NCBI RefSeq assembly: GCF_030398385.1
Contig: NZ_JAOAOQ010000041.1
Span: 384-50,407 of the forward strand
From: Aquibium sp. ELW1220
GTDB lineage: Bacteria > Pseudomonadota > Alphaproteobacteria > Rhizobiales > Rhizobiaceae
Length of the DNA: 50,024 bases
Direction: 5' to 3'
Under the pieces are notes generated by a model. It saw only the letters and a program-made list of their open reading frames with translations. It was not told the DNA's origin and did not search any database. Every line of letters begins with the position of its first letter. The stretch's first letter is position 1. This document shows positions 26,182 through 34,878 of the stretch, piece after piece. The translations under genes were made by a program, and so were the position numbers.

Positions 26182-26642
26182 CTGCGCCGTTCGTCTTCAG
26201 CTCGCCCGCCGAAGCGGTCGCCGGCGTTGGCGCCAGGCTCGGGCCGAGCGACTGGCTGCTGATCGACCAGCAGCGCGTCGACCTGTTCGCCGAGGCGACC
26301 GGCGACCACCAATGGATCCACGTCGATCCGGAGCGGGCAAGGCACGGTCCGTTCGGCATGACCATCGCGCACGGCTACCTGACGTTCTCGCTCGTCAACA
26401 TGTTCCTGCCGCAGCTGTTCGAGGCGCGGGGCATGAAGATGGGCGTGAACTACGGCGCCGAGAGGCTGCGTTTCCCGGCCCCGGTGAAGGTGGGCAGCCG
26501 CGTCCGCGCCGTCGGCGAACTCGTCAAGGCAGAACCGATCGGCGACGGCGCCGTCCAGACGACGGTCCGCGTCTCGATCGAGGTCGAGGGCGGGCAGAAG
26601 CCCGCCTGCGTGGCCGACATCATCGGCCGCTATTCCTTCTGA
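26178..26642 (+). CDS. MaoC-like (R)-specific enoyl-CoA hydratase
   Basis: A 154-residue hot-dog-fold protein with the hydratase-2 motif: DLFAEATGDHQWIHVDPERA (catalytic Asp and His) followed by GPFGMTIAHGYLT. Such proteins add water to an enoyl-CoA to give the (R)-3-hydroxyacyl-CoA. Placed within the ipdC-echA20-ipdF operon and overlapping ipdF by 4 bp, it could hydrate the enoyl-CoA formed by IpdE1/E2 or by the FadE31/32-like enzyme. Single-domain length is normal for bacterial members. Confidence 0.9.
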   Translation: MTAPFVFSSPAEAVAGVGARLGPSDWLLIDQQRVDLFAEATGDHQWIHVDPERARHGPFGMTIAHGYLTFSLVNMFLPQLFEARGMKMGVNYGAERLRFPAPVKVGSRVRAVGELVKAEPIGDGAVQTTVRVSIEVEGGQKPACVADIIGRYSF

Positions 26643-26649
26643 GGCTTCC

Positions 26650-27279
26650 ATGGCGAACGAACCCACGGACATAAGCGAGCGTCTCCGGCGGTTGGAAGCG
26701 CTGGAAGAAATCCGTCAGCTGGCCTCGAAGTATGCCCTGGCGCTCGACATGCGCGACATGGACGCGATGGCGAACCTGTTCGTGCCGGACGTGAAGGTCG
26801 GGCAGGGCAGGTCCGGCCGCCAGGCGCTGCGAGACTGGCTCGACGACACTATGCGCAAGCAGTTCGACGGGACGTCGCACCACGTCGGCACGACGATCGT
26901 CGAGCTCGTCGACCCCGACAACGCCGTAGGCGTCGTCTACTCGAAGAACGAACACGAGACGGGCGCCGAGTGGGTCATCATGCAGATGATGTACTACGAC
27001 ACCTATGCCCGCGTGGACGGCCGTTGGTGCTTCCGTCGCCGCCAGCCGCTCTACTGGTACGCGACCGACCTCAACAAGCCGCCCGTCGGAAGCCGCAAGA
27101 TGCGCTGGCCCGGCCGCGAGCCCTACGAGGGCGCCTTCCACGCGCTGTTCCCGTCCTGGAAGGAGTTCTGGGCACGTCAGGGAGCCTCCGACGCGCCGAT
27201 CTGCGAACCGGCGCCGCTCGACGGCTTCATCGAGGCCATGCGGCGCGGAAGCGAGGTCCATGCAAACCGCGTCCGCTGA
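26650..27279 (+). CDS. SnoaL/NTF2-like protein, long form
   Basis: A 209-residue protein. An N-terminal helix (SERLRRLEALEEIRQLASKY) is followed by the NTF2-like core with DMDAMANLFVPDVKVGQG and tyrosine-rich strands (MQMMYYDTYARVDG). The roughly 50-residue C-terminal extension (ALFPSWKEFWARQG) is longer than in the other three copies here. It lies 7 bases after maoC and overlaps the OYE gene by 20 bases. Function is not assigned; ring isomerase or dehydratase activity is possible by fold. Confidence 0.83.
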   Translation: MANEPTDISERLRRLEALEEIRQLASKYALALDMRDMDAMANLFVPDVKVGQGRSGRQALRDWLDDTMRKQFDGTSHHVGTTIVELVDPDNAVGVVYSKNEHETGAEWVIMQMMYYDTYARVDGRWCFRRRQPLYWYATDLNKPPVGSRKMRWPGREPYEGAFHALFPSWKEFWARQGASDAPICEPAPLDGFIEAMRRGSEVHANRVR

Positions 27280-28378
27280 CAAGGCGATCGCCGCGGGCCT
27301 GTTCCGGCCGGTGCGGCTGGGTTCGCTGGAATTGCGCAACCGCATCGCGATGGCGCCGATGTCGCGCTATCTCTGCCCGGACGACGTTCCCCACCAGGGA
27401 GTAGTCGACTACTACCGCCGCCGCGCCGAGGCGGATGTCGGTCTCATCATCACCGAGGGCACCTATATCGGCCACCCGAGTGCCGCGAGCTACGCCGGCG
27501 TGCCGCATTTCCATGGCGAGGCGCTGGCGGGCTGGGCGCGGGTCCTGCAGGCCGTGCACGCAGCCGGCGGCCGCATCTTCCCGCAGCTGTGGCACACCGG
27601 CTCGTTTCGCCAGTCCTGGATGGGCCCCGTGAAAGGCGTGCCGGGATTCGGCCCGTCCGAGAACTTCAACGCTTTCACCATGCACCCCGAACCGACGCGC
27701 GCGATGACCGAGGCCGACGTGGAGGAGGTGATCGGCGCCTATGCGCGGGCCGCGGCGGACGCGCAGGCGCTGGGCTTCGACGGCGTGGAACTGCATGCCG
27801 CGCATGGCTACCTGATCGACGAATTCCTCTGGGACCGGACCAACCGCCGGACCGACCGATGGGGTGGCGACAGGCGCGGCCGCACGCGCTTCGCCGTCGA
27901 GATCGTGAGGGCGATCCGCGGCCGCGTCGGCCCCGATTTCCCGGTGTCGCTCCGCTGGTCGCTGTGGAAGCAGCAGGATTATCAGGCGAAGCTCGCCGAC
28001 ACGCCGACGCAACTGGCCGAGATCCTCGAGCCCCTGGTCGAAGCCGGCGTGTCCATCCTGCACACCTCGACGCGGCGTTTCTGGAGCCCCGGCTTTTCCG
28101 ACGAGGGCGACCTGACGCTCGCGGGCTGGACGAAGAAGCTGACCGGGCTTCCCGTCATCATGGTCGGCGGGGCTGGGCTCGACCGCGCCGGCATCGACGT
28201 GGTCACGCAGGTTGCCTCGCTCGACGTGCTGGAAAAGCCGCTTCGGGGCGACGAGTTCGATATCCTCGCGGTCGGCCGGGCGCTGCTCGCCGACCCCGAA
28301 TGGGCGCGCAAGGTTGGCGAGGGAAGGATCGGCGACTGCCGCCCCTATTCCAGGGACCTTTTGGATAGCCTCGGCTGA
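27260..28378 (+). CDS. Old Yellow Enzyme family FMN oxidoreductase
   Basis: A 372-residue TIM-barrel flavoprotein. It starts LFRPVRLGSLELRNRIAMAP within the first 35 residues, has the substrate-binding His pair in HAAHGYLIDEFL (near residue 177) and NRRTDRWGG, and near the C-terminus MVGGAGLDR and AVGRALLADPEW for phosphate binding. OYE enzymes reduce activated C=C bonds using NAD(P)H; some act on steroid enones. The ATG at 27260 overlaps the previous gene by 20 bases. It is the last gene of the ipdC operon and is followed by a hairpin terminator. Loss or gain of a ring double bond is its likely task. Confidence 0.9.
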   Translation: MQTASADKAIAAGLFRPVRLGSLELRNRIAMAPMSRYLCPDDVPHQGVVDYYRRRAEADVGLIITEGTYIGHPSAASYAGVPHFHGEALAGWARVLQAVHAAGGRIFPQLWHTGSFRQSWMGPVKGVPGFGPSENFNAFTMHPEPTRAMTEADVEEVIGAYARAAADAQALGFDGVELHAAHGYLIDEFLWDRTNRRTDRWGGDRRGRTRFAVEIVRAIRGRVGPDFPVSLRWSLWKQQDYQAKLADTPTQLAEILEPLVEAGVSILHTSTRRFWSPGFSDEGDLTLAGWTKKLTGLPVIMVGGAGLDRAGIDVVTQVASLDVLEKPLRGDEFDILAVGRALLADPEWARKVGEGRIGDCRPYSRDLLDSLG

Positions 28379-28386
28379 ATAGCCGG

Positions 28387-28410
28387 GCGGGAATTTGAAA
28401 TCCCGCTTTT
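28387..28410 (+). terminator. Rho-independent terminator of the ipdC operon
   Basis: An inverted repeat GCGGGA (28387-28392) and TCCCGC (28401-28406), with an 8-base loop and four T residues after it, lies 9 bases after the OYE stop codon. The stem is short, so termination may be partial. Confidence 0.65.
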
Positions 28411-28473
28411 CCCCGCTGCTGTGGTCCGCCCGCATCATCGGACGCCGTTTGCATGGACGCGCTGGGCGAGCCT

Positions 28474-28509
28474 AAAAAAAGCGGCCCGCACGATCGTCGT
28501 ACGGGCCGC
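28474..28509 (-). terminator. Rho-independent terminator of the LuxR-type gene
   Basis: On the minus strand a strong hairpin (GCGGCCCG at 28481-28488 with CGGGCCGC at 28502-28509, extended by four more pairs around a 3-base loop) is followed by a run of seven T residues. It lies about 32 bases after the stop codon of the regulator at 28541. Confidence 0.85.
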
Positions 28510-28540
28510 ATGTGCTCGCCGGGAGGTGCGAACGAAGGGC

Positions 28541-29596
28541 TCAGGCTGCTTGGTTCTGCGGGCCACCGAGCACGGCGGCGCTGTTGAGCATCAGCCGCAC
28601 GAGTTCGGTCTGCCGGGTGATGCCGCTCTTGGAAAAGATCGAGCGCAGGTGCGCACGCGCCGTGTTGCGCGAGATGTCGAGCGCGGTCGCGACGTCCTCG
28701 AGCGACAGCCCGGCCGTCAGGCGGCGGGCGACGGCAGCCTCGGCCGGGGTCAGATCGAAGAGCTGGCGCACCAGGTCGCTGCCGACGTCGGCATTGGCCT
28801 CGGGATCGCGCAGGTAGATGGCCACGGTCGGCTCGGTCGAAACGCCGCCGCTGCGCACGGCCGGCACCGGCTGCACGATGACGCCGAGGCTGCGGCTGCC
28901 GGACGGTCTGGTCAGCGCCAGTCCGCGCGCCTCGCGGCCCTCGCCGGACTGGGCGCGCTGCATGGCCGCCTTGATCGCCGCCTGCAGTTCGCGGTCTTCC
29001 TTCGCGCAGGCGGCACGAAACCGTCCCGCCTGCATCTGGATGCCGTCGCGCGCCGAAAGCGCCTCCTCGGCGCGGGAGGAGCATTTGACGATCCGCCCCT
29101 GCATGTCGAGGATCAGGATGCCAACCGACAGCCGCTCCATCACGGTCGAATAGAGGCTGCGCTCGACCTCGCTGGCCCCGATGCGGCGAGCGATCTGAAG
29201 CCCGCGCAGAAACTGGCCTGCCAGGATCTCGCACAGGGATGTCTCGTCGGATTCGCCGGCCTGTTCTCCGGCCGCCCGGAAGACGAGGAGCGTGAGCCGA
29301 TGGTTCTGGGTCTCGTCGACAGCGCCTGCCTGGACGCAGCGGTGGCGGTCGAGAAGCAGCCCGAGACGCGCCAGCGCCAGTGACGGCTCCTCATCCGCCT
29401 CGCAGCCGTTCTCGGACACGAAGGCCGCGCTGTTGCCGCCCGCCCGGTCCTCGATCCTGAGAGCCACCGCCGTCGCGCCGAGATGGTTGCGCACGAGATC
29501 CAGCGGCTGATGCAGAGGTCCTCCGCCGATGAGGCTCTCGGAGATCCGGGAGAACAGCAAGCCGAACTCGACGACGGAACGAGACTGGAACGTCAT
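28541..29596 (-). CDS. PAS-LuxR transcription regulator, TeiR-like
   Basis: A 351-residue regulator. Residues about 1-140 are a sensor-like region. A PAS-like domain follows (YSTVMERLSVGILILDMQGR near residue 150). The C-terminal LuxR/FixJ helix-turn-helix is at about 283-345 (LTPAEAAVARRLTAGLSLED, then ISRNTARAHLRSIFSKSGI). No receiver domain is visible. TeiR/TesR of Comamonas, an activator of steroid degradation, has a similar layout. A GGGAGGAC ribosome site precedes the ATG. LuxR-type proteins commonly bind 20-bp palindromes, making it the second candidate reader of the island operators. No exact island palindrome lies before its own gene. Confidence 0.9.
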   Translation of the reverse strand: MTFQSRSVVEFGLLFSRISESLIGGGPLHQPLDLVRNHLGATAVALRIEDRAGGNSAAFVSENGCEADEEPSLALARLGLLLDRHRCVQAGAVDETQNHRLTLLVFRAAGEQAGESDETSLCEILAGQFLRGLQIARRIGASEVERSLYSTVMERLSVGILILDMQGRIVKCSSRAEEALSARDGIQMQAGRFRAACAKEDRELQAAIKAAMQRAQSGEGREARGLALTRPSGSRSLGVIVQPVPAVRSGGVSTEPTVAIYLRDPEANADVGSDLVRQLFDLTPAEAAVARRLTAGLSLEDVATALDISRNTARAHLRSIFSKSGITRQTELVRLMLNSAAVLGGPQNQAA

Positions 29597-29914
29597 GCCA
29601 AAGTCCTCCCGGAAGGCTTCTGATTGTCCGATGCGGACCCGCTGGCGAAAGCCGCCGCCGGCGCTTCCCCAGAAGGGCTCCTCCCGCTTCGGTATTGACA
29701 GAATGTCACTATTTCGACGCGACTGTCAAATACATTAACGCCGCGTCAAATTTTTGCCGCTGCGTCAGCGAAATGCCGAAGGCAGACGCGCGTCCGGGGG
29801 AAAATGTCCTTTTAATACAGATACTTGCTCTACCGCATTGCAGCATTGAAAACGTAAAAAAAGCCGGAGCGGATGCCCCGGCTTTTTGCACTGCGCAACG
29901 GTCCGGCGTAGGAA
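29597..29914. other. Gene-free regulatory stretch between the regulator and the binding protein
   Basis: These 318 bases are distinctly more AT-rich than the surroundings and hold no convincing gene. They contain a perfect dyad TGACAGAATGTCA at 29696-29708, further TGTCA and CGTCA repeats to about 29770, and a minus-strand TTGACA (29724-29729) that could be a -35 box for the regulator at 29596 with a poor -10. The right end holds the terminator of the next gene. A near-operator GTCCGATGCGGAC at 29626-29638 has a centre one base too long. Confidence 0.5.
29856..29887 (-). terminator. Rho-independent terminator of the binding-protein gene
   Basis: A 10-bp stem (AAAAAGCCGG at 29858-29867, CCGGCTTTTT at 29878-29887) with a 10-base loop ends in a T run on the minus strand. 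It lies 28 bases after the stop codon of the gene at 29915. T residues on both sides could let it work in both directions. Confidence 0.85.
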
Positions 29915-31141
29915 TCAGCTCGCGCAGTCCGCGCGCTTGATCAGGCCGTCCTCCCGTACCTTGTGCGGCGCGGCCACCACCTTGATGGCTTCCGGCGCCG
30001 GCATGAAGTGGTTGGTGTCGGATACGGAGATCGGGCCGATGATCGGCTCCACCTTGTCGGAATTGGCCTCAAGCCACTTCGCCACGGCCTCGCCGTCGGC
30101 CGTTCCGGCGCCATTGATCGCAGCCGCCAGGATCACCGGTTCGATATAGAACGGCGTGAGCGACGCCGCGCCGCCGAGCTTGTCCACCTCCGGGACGGCC
30201 GCTCTCGCGCGCTCGACGAACTTCGCGAACGGCGATCCGCCGACCGGCTCCTCGCAATAGGTCATGCCGACGAACTGCGTCGAGTAGACGCCCTCGAAGG
30301 CCTCCTCGCCGAGCACGGAGGCATTGCCGACCGCGTAGTTGGTCATGGTCTGGTTGGCCAGCACCGGCACGTCCCAGCCGAGATCCTCGCGGTTCTCGAG
30401 CAGCTTGCGGGCATCGTCGCCGAGCGAGGCCATGAACAGGATCGCCTCGGCGCCCGCGCCCCGGAGCGACAGCAGCTGCGGCGTCATGTCCTCGGTGCGA
30501 AACGCGAATTCCTGGATCGCGACCGGCTCGAGCCCCTTCTTTTCCTTCAGGTAGACGAGGAGATCGCTGACGCCGGCCTTCGACATGCCGCCGTTGTCGG
30601 AAATGATCGCGAACTTCGTCGTGCCGAGCCTGTCGATGGCGAAGTCGATGTTGGGGATCATCTGGTTGGCGGCGGTCACGGAGGTCGAGAAGTGATAGGG
30701 GCCCACCTCGGGGGTCAGCTGCGACGACGCGGCCGTCGTCGCCTGGACGATCCTCTTTTCGGTCGTCACCGCGACGATCGGGATCGTCTCCTGGCTGGTG
30801 ACGGGACCGACCAGGGCTTCGATCTTCTCGTTCTCGATCAGTCGCCGTGCCTCGCTCACGCCGTGCGTCGGATCGGTCATGGTGTCGGCCATGATCAGCT
30901 CGACCTTCTTGCCCAGAATCCCGCCGGCGGCATTGATGTCCTCGACCGCGAGCTTCCAGGCCTCGGTGGACGAGCGGCCGACGGATGCACCGCCCCCGGT
31001 GATCGACGTGATGCCGCCGAGCTTGAAAGTCTCTTGCGCGAACGAGGCGCCGCCGGAAACGGCGAGCGCGGCAGCGGATGCCAGACCTATCGAGAGATGG
31101 CGCGCGACCATGCCCCATTTAGTGTTTCGTGGAAGGCTCAT
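29915..31141 (-). CDS. Second periplasmic substrate-binding protein, HAAT type
   Basis: A 408-residue binding protein with an N-terminal signal sequence (basic start, then LASAAALAVSGGASFAQ, cleavage near residue 36) and the Peripla_BP_6 fold (KLGGITSITGGGASVGRSST, LVGPVTSQETIPIVAV). The ribosome site GGAGGAGAAACGC is strong. It stands alone on the minus strand but should serve the second importer encoded at 32207-35587, which has no binding protein of its own. It shares the divergent region and operator O7 with the isomerase-like gene. Ligand unknown; a steroid-derived acid is inferred. Confidence 0.93.
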   Translation of the reverse strand: MSLPRNTKWGMVARHLSIGLASAAALAVSGGASFAQETFKLGGITSITGGGASVGRSSTEAWKLAVEDINAAGGILGKKVELIMADTMTDPTHGVSEARRLIENEKIEALVGPVTSQETIPIVAVTTEKRIVQATTAASSQLTPEVGPYHFSTSVTAANQMIPNIDFAIDRLGTTKFAIISDNGGMSKAGVSDLLVYLKEKKGLEPVAIQEFAFRTEDMTPQLLSLRGAGAEAILFMASLGDDARKLLENREDLGWDVPVLANQTMTNYAVGNASVLGEEAFEGVYSTQFVGMTYCEEPVGGSPFAKFVERARAAVPEVDKLGGAASLTPFYIEPVILAAAINGAGTADGEAVAKWLEANSDKVEPIIGPISVSDTNHFMPAPEAIKVVAAPHKVREDGLIKRADCAS

Positions 31142-31196
31142 GCGTTTCTCCTCCGTGAAAGCCGAGCGGAAATGGACGTGACTCCGGCCGCCCGGT

Positions 31197-31216
31197 CATC
31201 GTCCGTGTGGACTACG
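31197..31216. promoter_or_regulatory. Island operator site O7
   Basis: CATCGTCCGTGTGGACTACG lies between divergent starts: 55 bp from the binding-protein gene (31141) and 76 bp from the gene at 31293. Its orientation places the GACTAYG half toward the plus-strand gene. Confidence 0.78.
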
Positions 31217-31292
31217 GCCCCGAGCCGCCACGGGGCCGGGCCTAGTCTCGCCGGACGTTGCGCTCAGGCTCGCATATCGGCATCCGGTCGTC

Positions 31293-32108
31293 ATGCGTGA
31301 TCTGATCTGCAGCTTCCATACGACGAGCGGCGTCATGCCCGGCGGTCCGGTCGCCTCGCGGCACGGGCTTGCCGAGCGGCTCGCCGCCTGCACGGGCGCC
31401 GGCTATCGAGGCTACTGGCTGCACTGGCGCGACTATGCGGAACAACGCCTGGCAGGCATGTCGGACGGCGCGATTCGCGCCCTGTTCGACCGCCACTGCC
31501 AGCGGCACCGGGGCATCGAGTTCTTCTCGGACTGGTTCGTCGACGGCAATGCCGCGGCTGCCGTCGCAGAGTCGCGGTCCTTCGACGCCGCGCAAGCGAT
31601 CGGCGCCGACACCGTCAACGTGGGCGCCGACTTCGCCGGCCGCGGCTTTTCCCTCGAGCACATGGTCGAGCGTTTCGACGCGCTCTGCGGCCGCGCCGCC
31701 GGCCGTGGGCTGCGCATCGGGCTGGAACTCGTGGCCTGGAGCGACGTATCGGACGTCGGCACGGCCCTCCGCTTCCTCAAGCCCCGCAATGCCGCGCTCG
31801 TGCTCGATGCATGGCACGTCTTCCGCGCAGGCCTGCCGCTCCCGGATCTCGCGCGCATCCCGGCCGACCGTGTCTCCTGTGTCCAGGTGAGCGACGCGTC
31901 GGCAACCGTCCGGGGGACGCTGGCCGACGATACGCGCCACCGGCTTTTCTGCAGCGACGGGGTATTCGACCTGACTGGCTTCCTGAAGGCCACCGAACGT
32001 TTCGGCACCCCGGTCAGCGTCGAGATCATTTCGCCGGAGGTGGCGCGAATGCCCCTCGCCGAAGCGGCGCGCATCTCCTGCGAGACGGCGGGGCGGTTGA
32101 TGCGGTAG
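31293..32108 (+). CDS. Sugar-phosphate isomerase/epimerase-like TIM-barrel protein
   Basis: A 271-residue protein of the xylose-isomerase-like / AP-endonuclease-2 barrel family. Likely metal ligands are spread as in the family: a Glu in IGLELVAWSD, Asp and His in LVLDAWHVF, a residue in CVQVSDA and a Glu in VSVEIISPE. Relatives isomerise sugars or keto acids or dehydrate hydroxy acids (3-dehydroshikimate dehydratase-like). It lies between the binding protein and the importer genes, each with an operator, so it belongs to the island, but its step is unknown. It ends 4 bases before operator O8. Confidence 0.85.
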   Translation: MRDLICSFHTTSGVMPGGPVASRHGLAERLAACTGAGYRGYWLHWRDYAEQRLAGMSDGAIRALFDRHCQRHRGIEFFSDWFVDGNAAAAVAESRSFDAAQAIGADTVNVGADFAGRGFSLEHMVERFDALCGRAAGRGLRIGLELVAWSDVSDVGTALRFLKPRNAALVLDAWHVFRAGLPLPDLARIPADRVSCVQVSDASATVRGTLADDTRHRLFCSDGVFDLTGFLKATERFGTPVSVEIISPEVARMPLAEAARISCETAGRLMR

Positions 32109-32112
32109 TGCG

Positions 32113-32132
32113 TTTAGTCCGTTCGAACGATG
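32113..32132. promoter_or_regulatory. Island operator site O8
   Basis: TTTAGTCCGTTCGAACGATG starts 4 bases after the stop codon of the isomerase-like gene and ends 74 bp before livH. One substitution (A for G) is present in the right half. Confidence 0.72.
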
Positions 32133-32206
32133 CCCCGCGGGGCCGCGGCCGGGTCTATGCGAAGGGAAGAGGAATGGCGCTTCGGCGCGCCCCGGAGGAA
32201 TGTCTG

Positions 32207-33085
32207 ATGCTTGCGGAGATACTGATCATCGCGGTACGGGGCTGTGCGATCGGCTCGATCTTCGCCCTTATCGCGATGAGTTTCAACATCGTGCACGGCG
32301 CGACGGGGATCCTGAACTTCGCCCAGGGCAACATGTTCGTCCTGGGCGGTTTCGCCGCCTTCTTCCTCGCCAACGAAGCCGGCGTCGCCTGGTGGCTGCT
32401 GATGCTGCCGGTCGCCGGTATCCTCGTCGCGGTTCTCGTGACGGTGCAGGGCTGGATCACGCTGGCGCCGCTGCGCTCCTCGGTCGAGCAGGACAGCTGG
32501 CTGATATCGACCGTCGCGTTCTCGACCATCATCGCCGCCCTGCTGATGATCACGCAGGGTCCGTTTGCCTACACGGTGCAGGGGCCGGTGCCGTCCTTCC
32601 GCATTCTTGGCGTGCGCACGCCCGGCGCCTATGCGCTGGCCATCGGCGCCATGTTCTTCTGGTACTTCGCGCTCCGCATCTTCCTGCGACATACCTTCCT
32701 TGGGCTCGCGATCTCGGCGCTTTCGCAGGATTTCGACGCGGCCCGGGCGGCGGGGCTTCCCGTCCGCAGGCTCCAGCTGCTTGCCTTCGCCATCAGCGGC
32801 CTGATCATCGGCACCGCGGGCTTCCTCGTCGCGCCGGTGATCTCCGTCGCCTCCGACGCCGGCCTGCGCTATGTCCTCAACGGCTTCGTCGCGGCCGTCG
32901 TCGGCGGCATCGGCTCCAATCTCGGCACGCTCATCGGCGGACCGCTGGTCGGCATCATCGGCATGCTGACGGCCTACCGCATCGGCGGCGCCTACCAGGA
33001 TCTCGCATCGCTCCTGCTGCTGGTCGCGATCCTGATGCTGCGGCCGCAGGGCCTCTTCGGCCGGTCCTCGGCGCGACGGGTGTGA
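32207..33085 (+). CDS. livH: LivH-type ABC permease
   Basis: A 292-residue membrane protein with the LivH pattern: FALIAMSFNIVHGATGILNF near the start, then LGGFAAFFLA, and late VVGGIGSNLGTLIGGPLVG. About eight hydrophobic segments are visible. I place the start at ATG 32207, six bases after a GGAGGAA ribosome site; an in-frame ATG at 32174 has no properly spaced site. It heads the second importer operon, followed two bases later by a permease-ATPase fusion. Confidence 0.92.
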   Translation: MLAEILIIAVRGCAIGSIFALIAMSFNIVHGATGILNFAQGNMFVLGGFAAFFLANEAGVAWWLLMLPVAGILVAVLVTVQGWITLAPLRSSVEQDSWLISTVAFSTIIAALLMITQGPFAYTVQGPVPSFRILGVRTPGAYALAIGAMFFWYFALRIFLRHTFLGLAISALSQDFDAARAAGLPVRRLQLLAFAISGLIIGTAGFLVAPVISVASDAGLRYVLNGFVAAVVGGIGSNLGTLIGGPLVGIIGMLTAYRIGGAYQDLASLLLLVAILMLRPQGLFGRSSARRV

Positions 33086-33087
33086 CC

Positions 33088-34878
33088 ATGGCCATGAGCG
33101 AGACCATGGCAGCCCGGGAGGGCGGCGCGCGGGGCAAGCCGCGCTTCTCGTCGGACCTGCCGCAGATGCTGATCGGCTTCGTGCTGATCGCGATCACCGG
33201 TTTCGTGCCGTCGATCCTCGGCAATTCCTACTGGGTGCACACCTTCCAGCTGGTCAACATCTACATCGCCGCGTCGGTGTTCCAGAACTTCCTGTTCGTC
33301 GACGCGGGGCAGAAATCGTTCGGCCAGGGCGTCCTTCTGGGACTGGGCGCCTACGTCACCGCGATCTTCTTCGGGCTGCACGACTGGCCGTTCCTGCTGG
33401 CCGCGCTCGCCGGCCTGGGCGCTGCGACCGCCGGCGGGCTGCTCTTCGCCTTCCCCGCGCTGCGCGTCCAGTATTTCCACCTCGGCTTCGTGACGCTGTC
33501 GGCGGCGATCGTGTTCCCGCAGCTGCTGATGTCGCTCGACAAATGGACCAACGGCATCAATGGCATCTCCGTGTCGATGCCCGGACTGCACCAGGAGTGG
33601 TTCCTCGGCCTTTCGCCGCTGACCCTGATGATCGCGGTCTATCCGATGATCGCGCTGGCCATCCACTACGCGATCCGCCGCTCCAGGCTCGGCCGCGACA
33701 TGCGCGTGGCCGCGCTCAGCCCCGAGGCCGCGCGCTCGCTCGGCATCAGGCCAGGCGTCATGCGCTTCATCGCCTTTATCATCGCGGCGATCGGAACCGG
33801 CGTCTGCGGCATCCTCTATCTGCCGGCGGTTTCCTTCGTCAGCCCGCAGGGCTTCAACGTCGAGCTCTCCTTCGTCTTCTTCTTCGCCGTGGTCGTCGGC
33901 GGTCGCGGGCAGATGCTCGGCCCCATCATCGGCATCTGGATCGTCTTCATCCTGCCCAACATCGCGCTCGCGCAGTTCGTCGAGTACCGCCTGCTGATCT
34001 ACGGGCTGCTGACGCTCCTGACGGTCATCCTGTTTCCCGACGGGATCGTCGGCTCCATCGAGCGCTGGCGCGCCAGGCGCGGGGTCACCGGCCGCGGTGA
34101 ACAGGCCTTCCGGGTCGACCGGTTCCTGGAGACGCTGGAGGGCGGGCGCGAGACCCGGCCGGGCGACGAGGTCGTCGTCGAGGTGCGCGGCGGCACCAAG
34201 AAGTTCGGCGAGGTCGTGGCCGTCGACGCCGTCGATCTGAAGGTGCGCCGGGGCGAGATCCACGGCCTGATCGGCGCCAACGGCTCGGGCAAGACGAGCC
34301 TGCTCAACGTGCTCTCCGGCCTGTCGCGCCTGAACGCCGGTTCCTTCCTGATCAAGGGCGAGGACGCCACGCGCCGGTCCGCTGACCGGATCGCCGACAT
34401 GGGCATCGGCCGGACCTTCCAGACGCCGCGGATCTTCCCGCAGTTCTCGCTGTGGGACAATCTCAGGCTCGGCATCGACGCCCGCGTCGGCGACGGCAGC
34501 GCCGACATCGCCCGGCTCGCCGACGCGCTTGAGGCCGAATTCGCGCAAGACAGCGCCGAGCTCCTGTCGCACGGCCAGCGCCGCCTCGTGGAGGTGATGC
34601 GCGCGGTCCTGAAGGAGGCGGACATCATCTTCTTCGACGAGCCCGCCGCCGGCCTTTCGCAGGGCGAGCGCGCCAATTTCGCAAAGCTCGTCCGCTTCCT
34701 GGCGCGGCGGATGGGCAAGACCATCATCCTGGTCGAGCACGACCTCGAACTCGTCTGGGACATCGCCGATACGATCACCGTCATGGAGCAGGGTCGCGTC
34801 GTCGCCTCCGGTTCGCCGGAAGCCATGTCGAACGACCCGGCGGTTCAGCACATGTTCGTCGGAGGCCGCCGTGCTTGA
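33088..34878 (+). CDS. Fused LivM permease - LivG ATPase
   Basis: A 596-residue fusion. Residues about 20-330 are a LivM-type permease (FVDAGQKSFGQGVLLGLGAY, VVVGGRGQMLGPIIG). Residues about 350-590 are a LivG-type ATPase with Walker A GANGSGKTS, signature LSHGQRRLVEV and Walker B IIFFDEPAAGL. Permease-ATPase fusions of this kind occur in some proteobacterial branched-chain-type importers. It starts two bases after livH and overlaps livF by 8 bases. The first importer in this window fuses LivH with LivM instead, so the two systems are not recent copies of one another. Confidence 0.92.
   Translation: MAMSETMAAREGGARGKPRFSSDLPQMLIGFVLIAITGFVPSILGNSYWVHTFQLVNIYIAASVFQNFLFVDAGQKSFGQGVLLGLGAYVTAIFFGLHDWPFLLAALAGLGAATAGGLLFAFPALRVQYFHLGFVTLSAAIVFPQLLMSLDKWTNGINGISVSMPGLHQEWFLGLSPLTLMIAVYPMIALAIHYAIRRSRLGRDMRVAALSPEAARSLGIRPGVMRFIAFIIAAIGTGVCGILYLPAVSFVSPQGFNVELSFVFFFAVVVGGRGQMLGPIIGIWIVFILPNIALAQFVEYRLLIYGLLTLLTVILFPDGIVGSIERWRARRGVTGRGEQAFRVDRFLETLEGGRETRPGDEVVVEVRGGTKKFGEVVAVDAVDLKVRRGEIHGLIGANGSGKTSLLNVLSGLSRLNAGSFLIKGEDATRRSADRIADMGIGRTFQTPRIFPQFSLWDNLRLGIDARVGDGSADIARLADALEAEFAQDSAELLSHGQRRLVEVMRAVLKEADIIFFDEPAAGLSQGERANFAKLVRFLARRMGKTIILVEHDLELVWDIADTITVMEQGRVVASGSPEAMSNDPAVQHMFVGGRRA

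Noticed and set aside
28420-28439. A further operator-like site after the OYE gene (GTGGTCCGCCCGCATCATCG region).
   Set aside because: The left half and centre resemble the motif, but the right half matches only 3 of 7 positions, and no plus-strand gene follows; it lies between two terminators.
29626-29638. GTCCGATGCGGAC upstream of the PAS-LuxR gene as a twelfth operator.
   Set aside because: The centre is one base too long and the outer half-site bases do not match, so it does not align with the other eleven.
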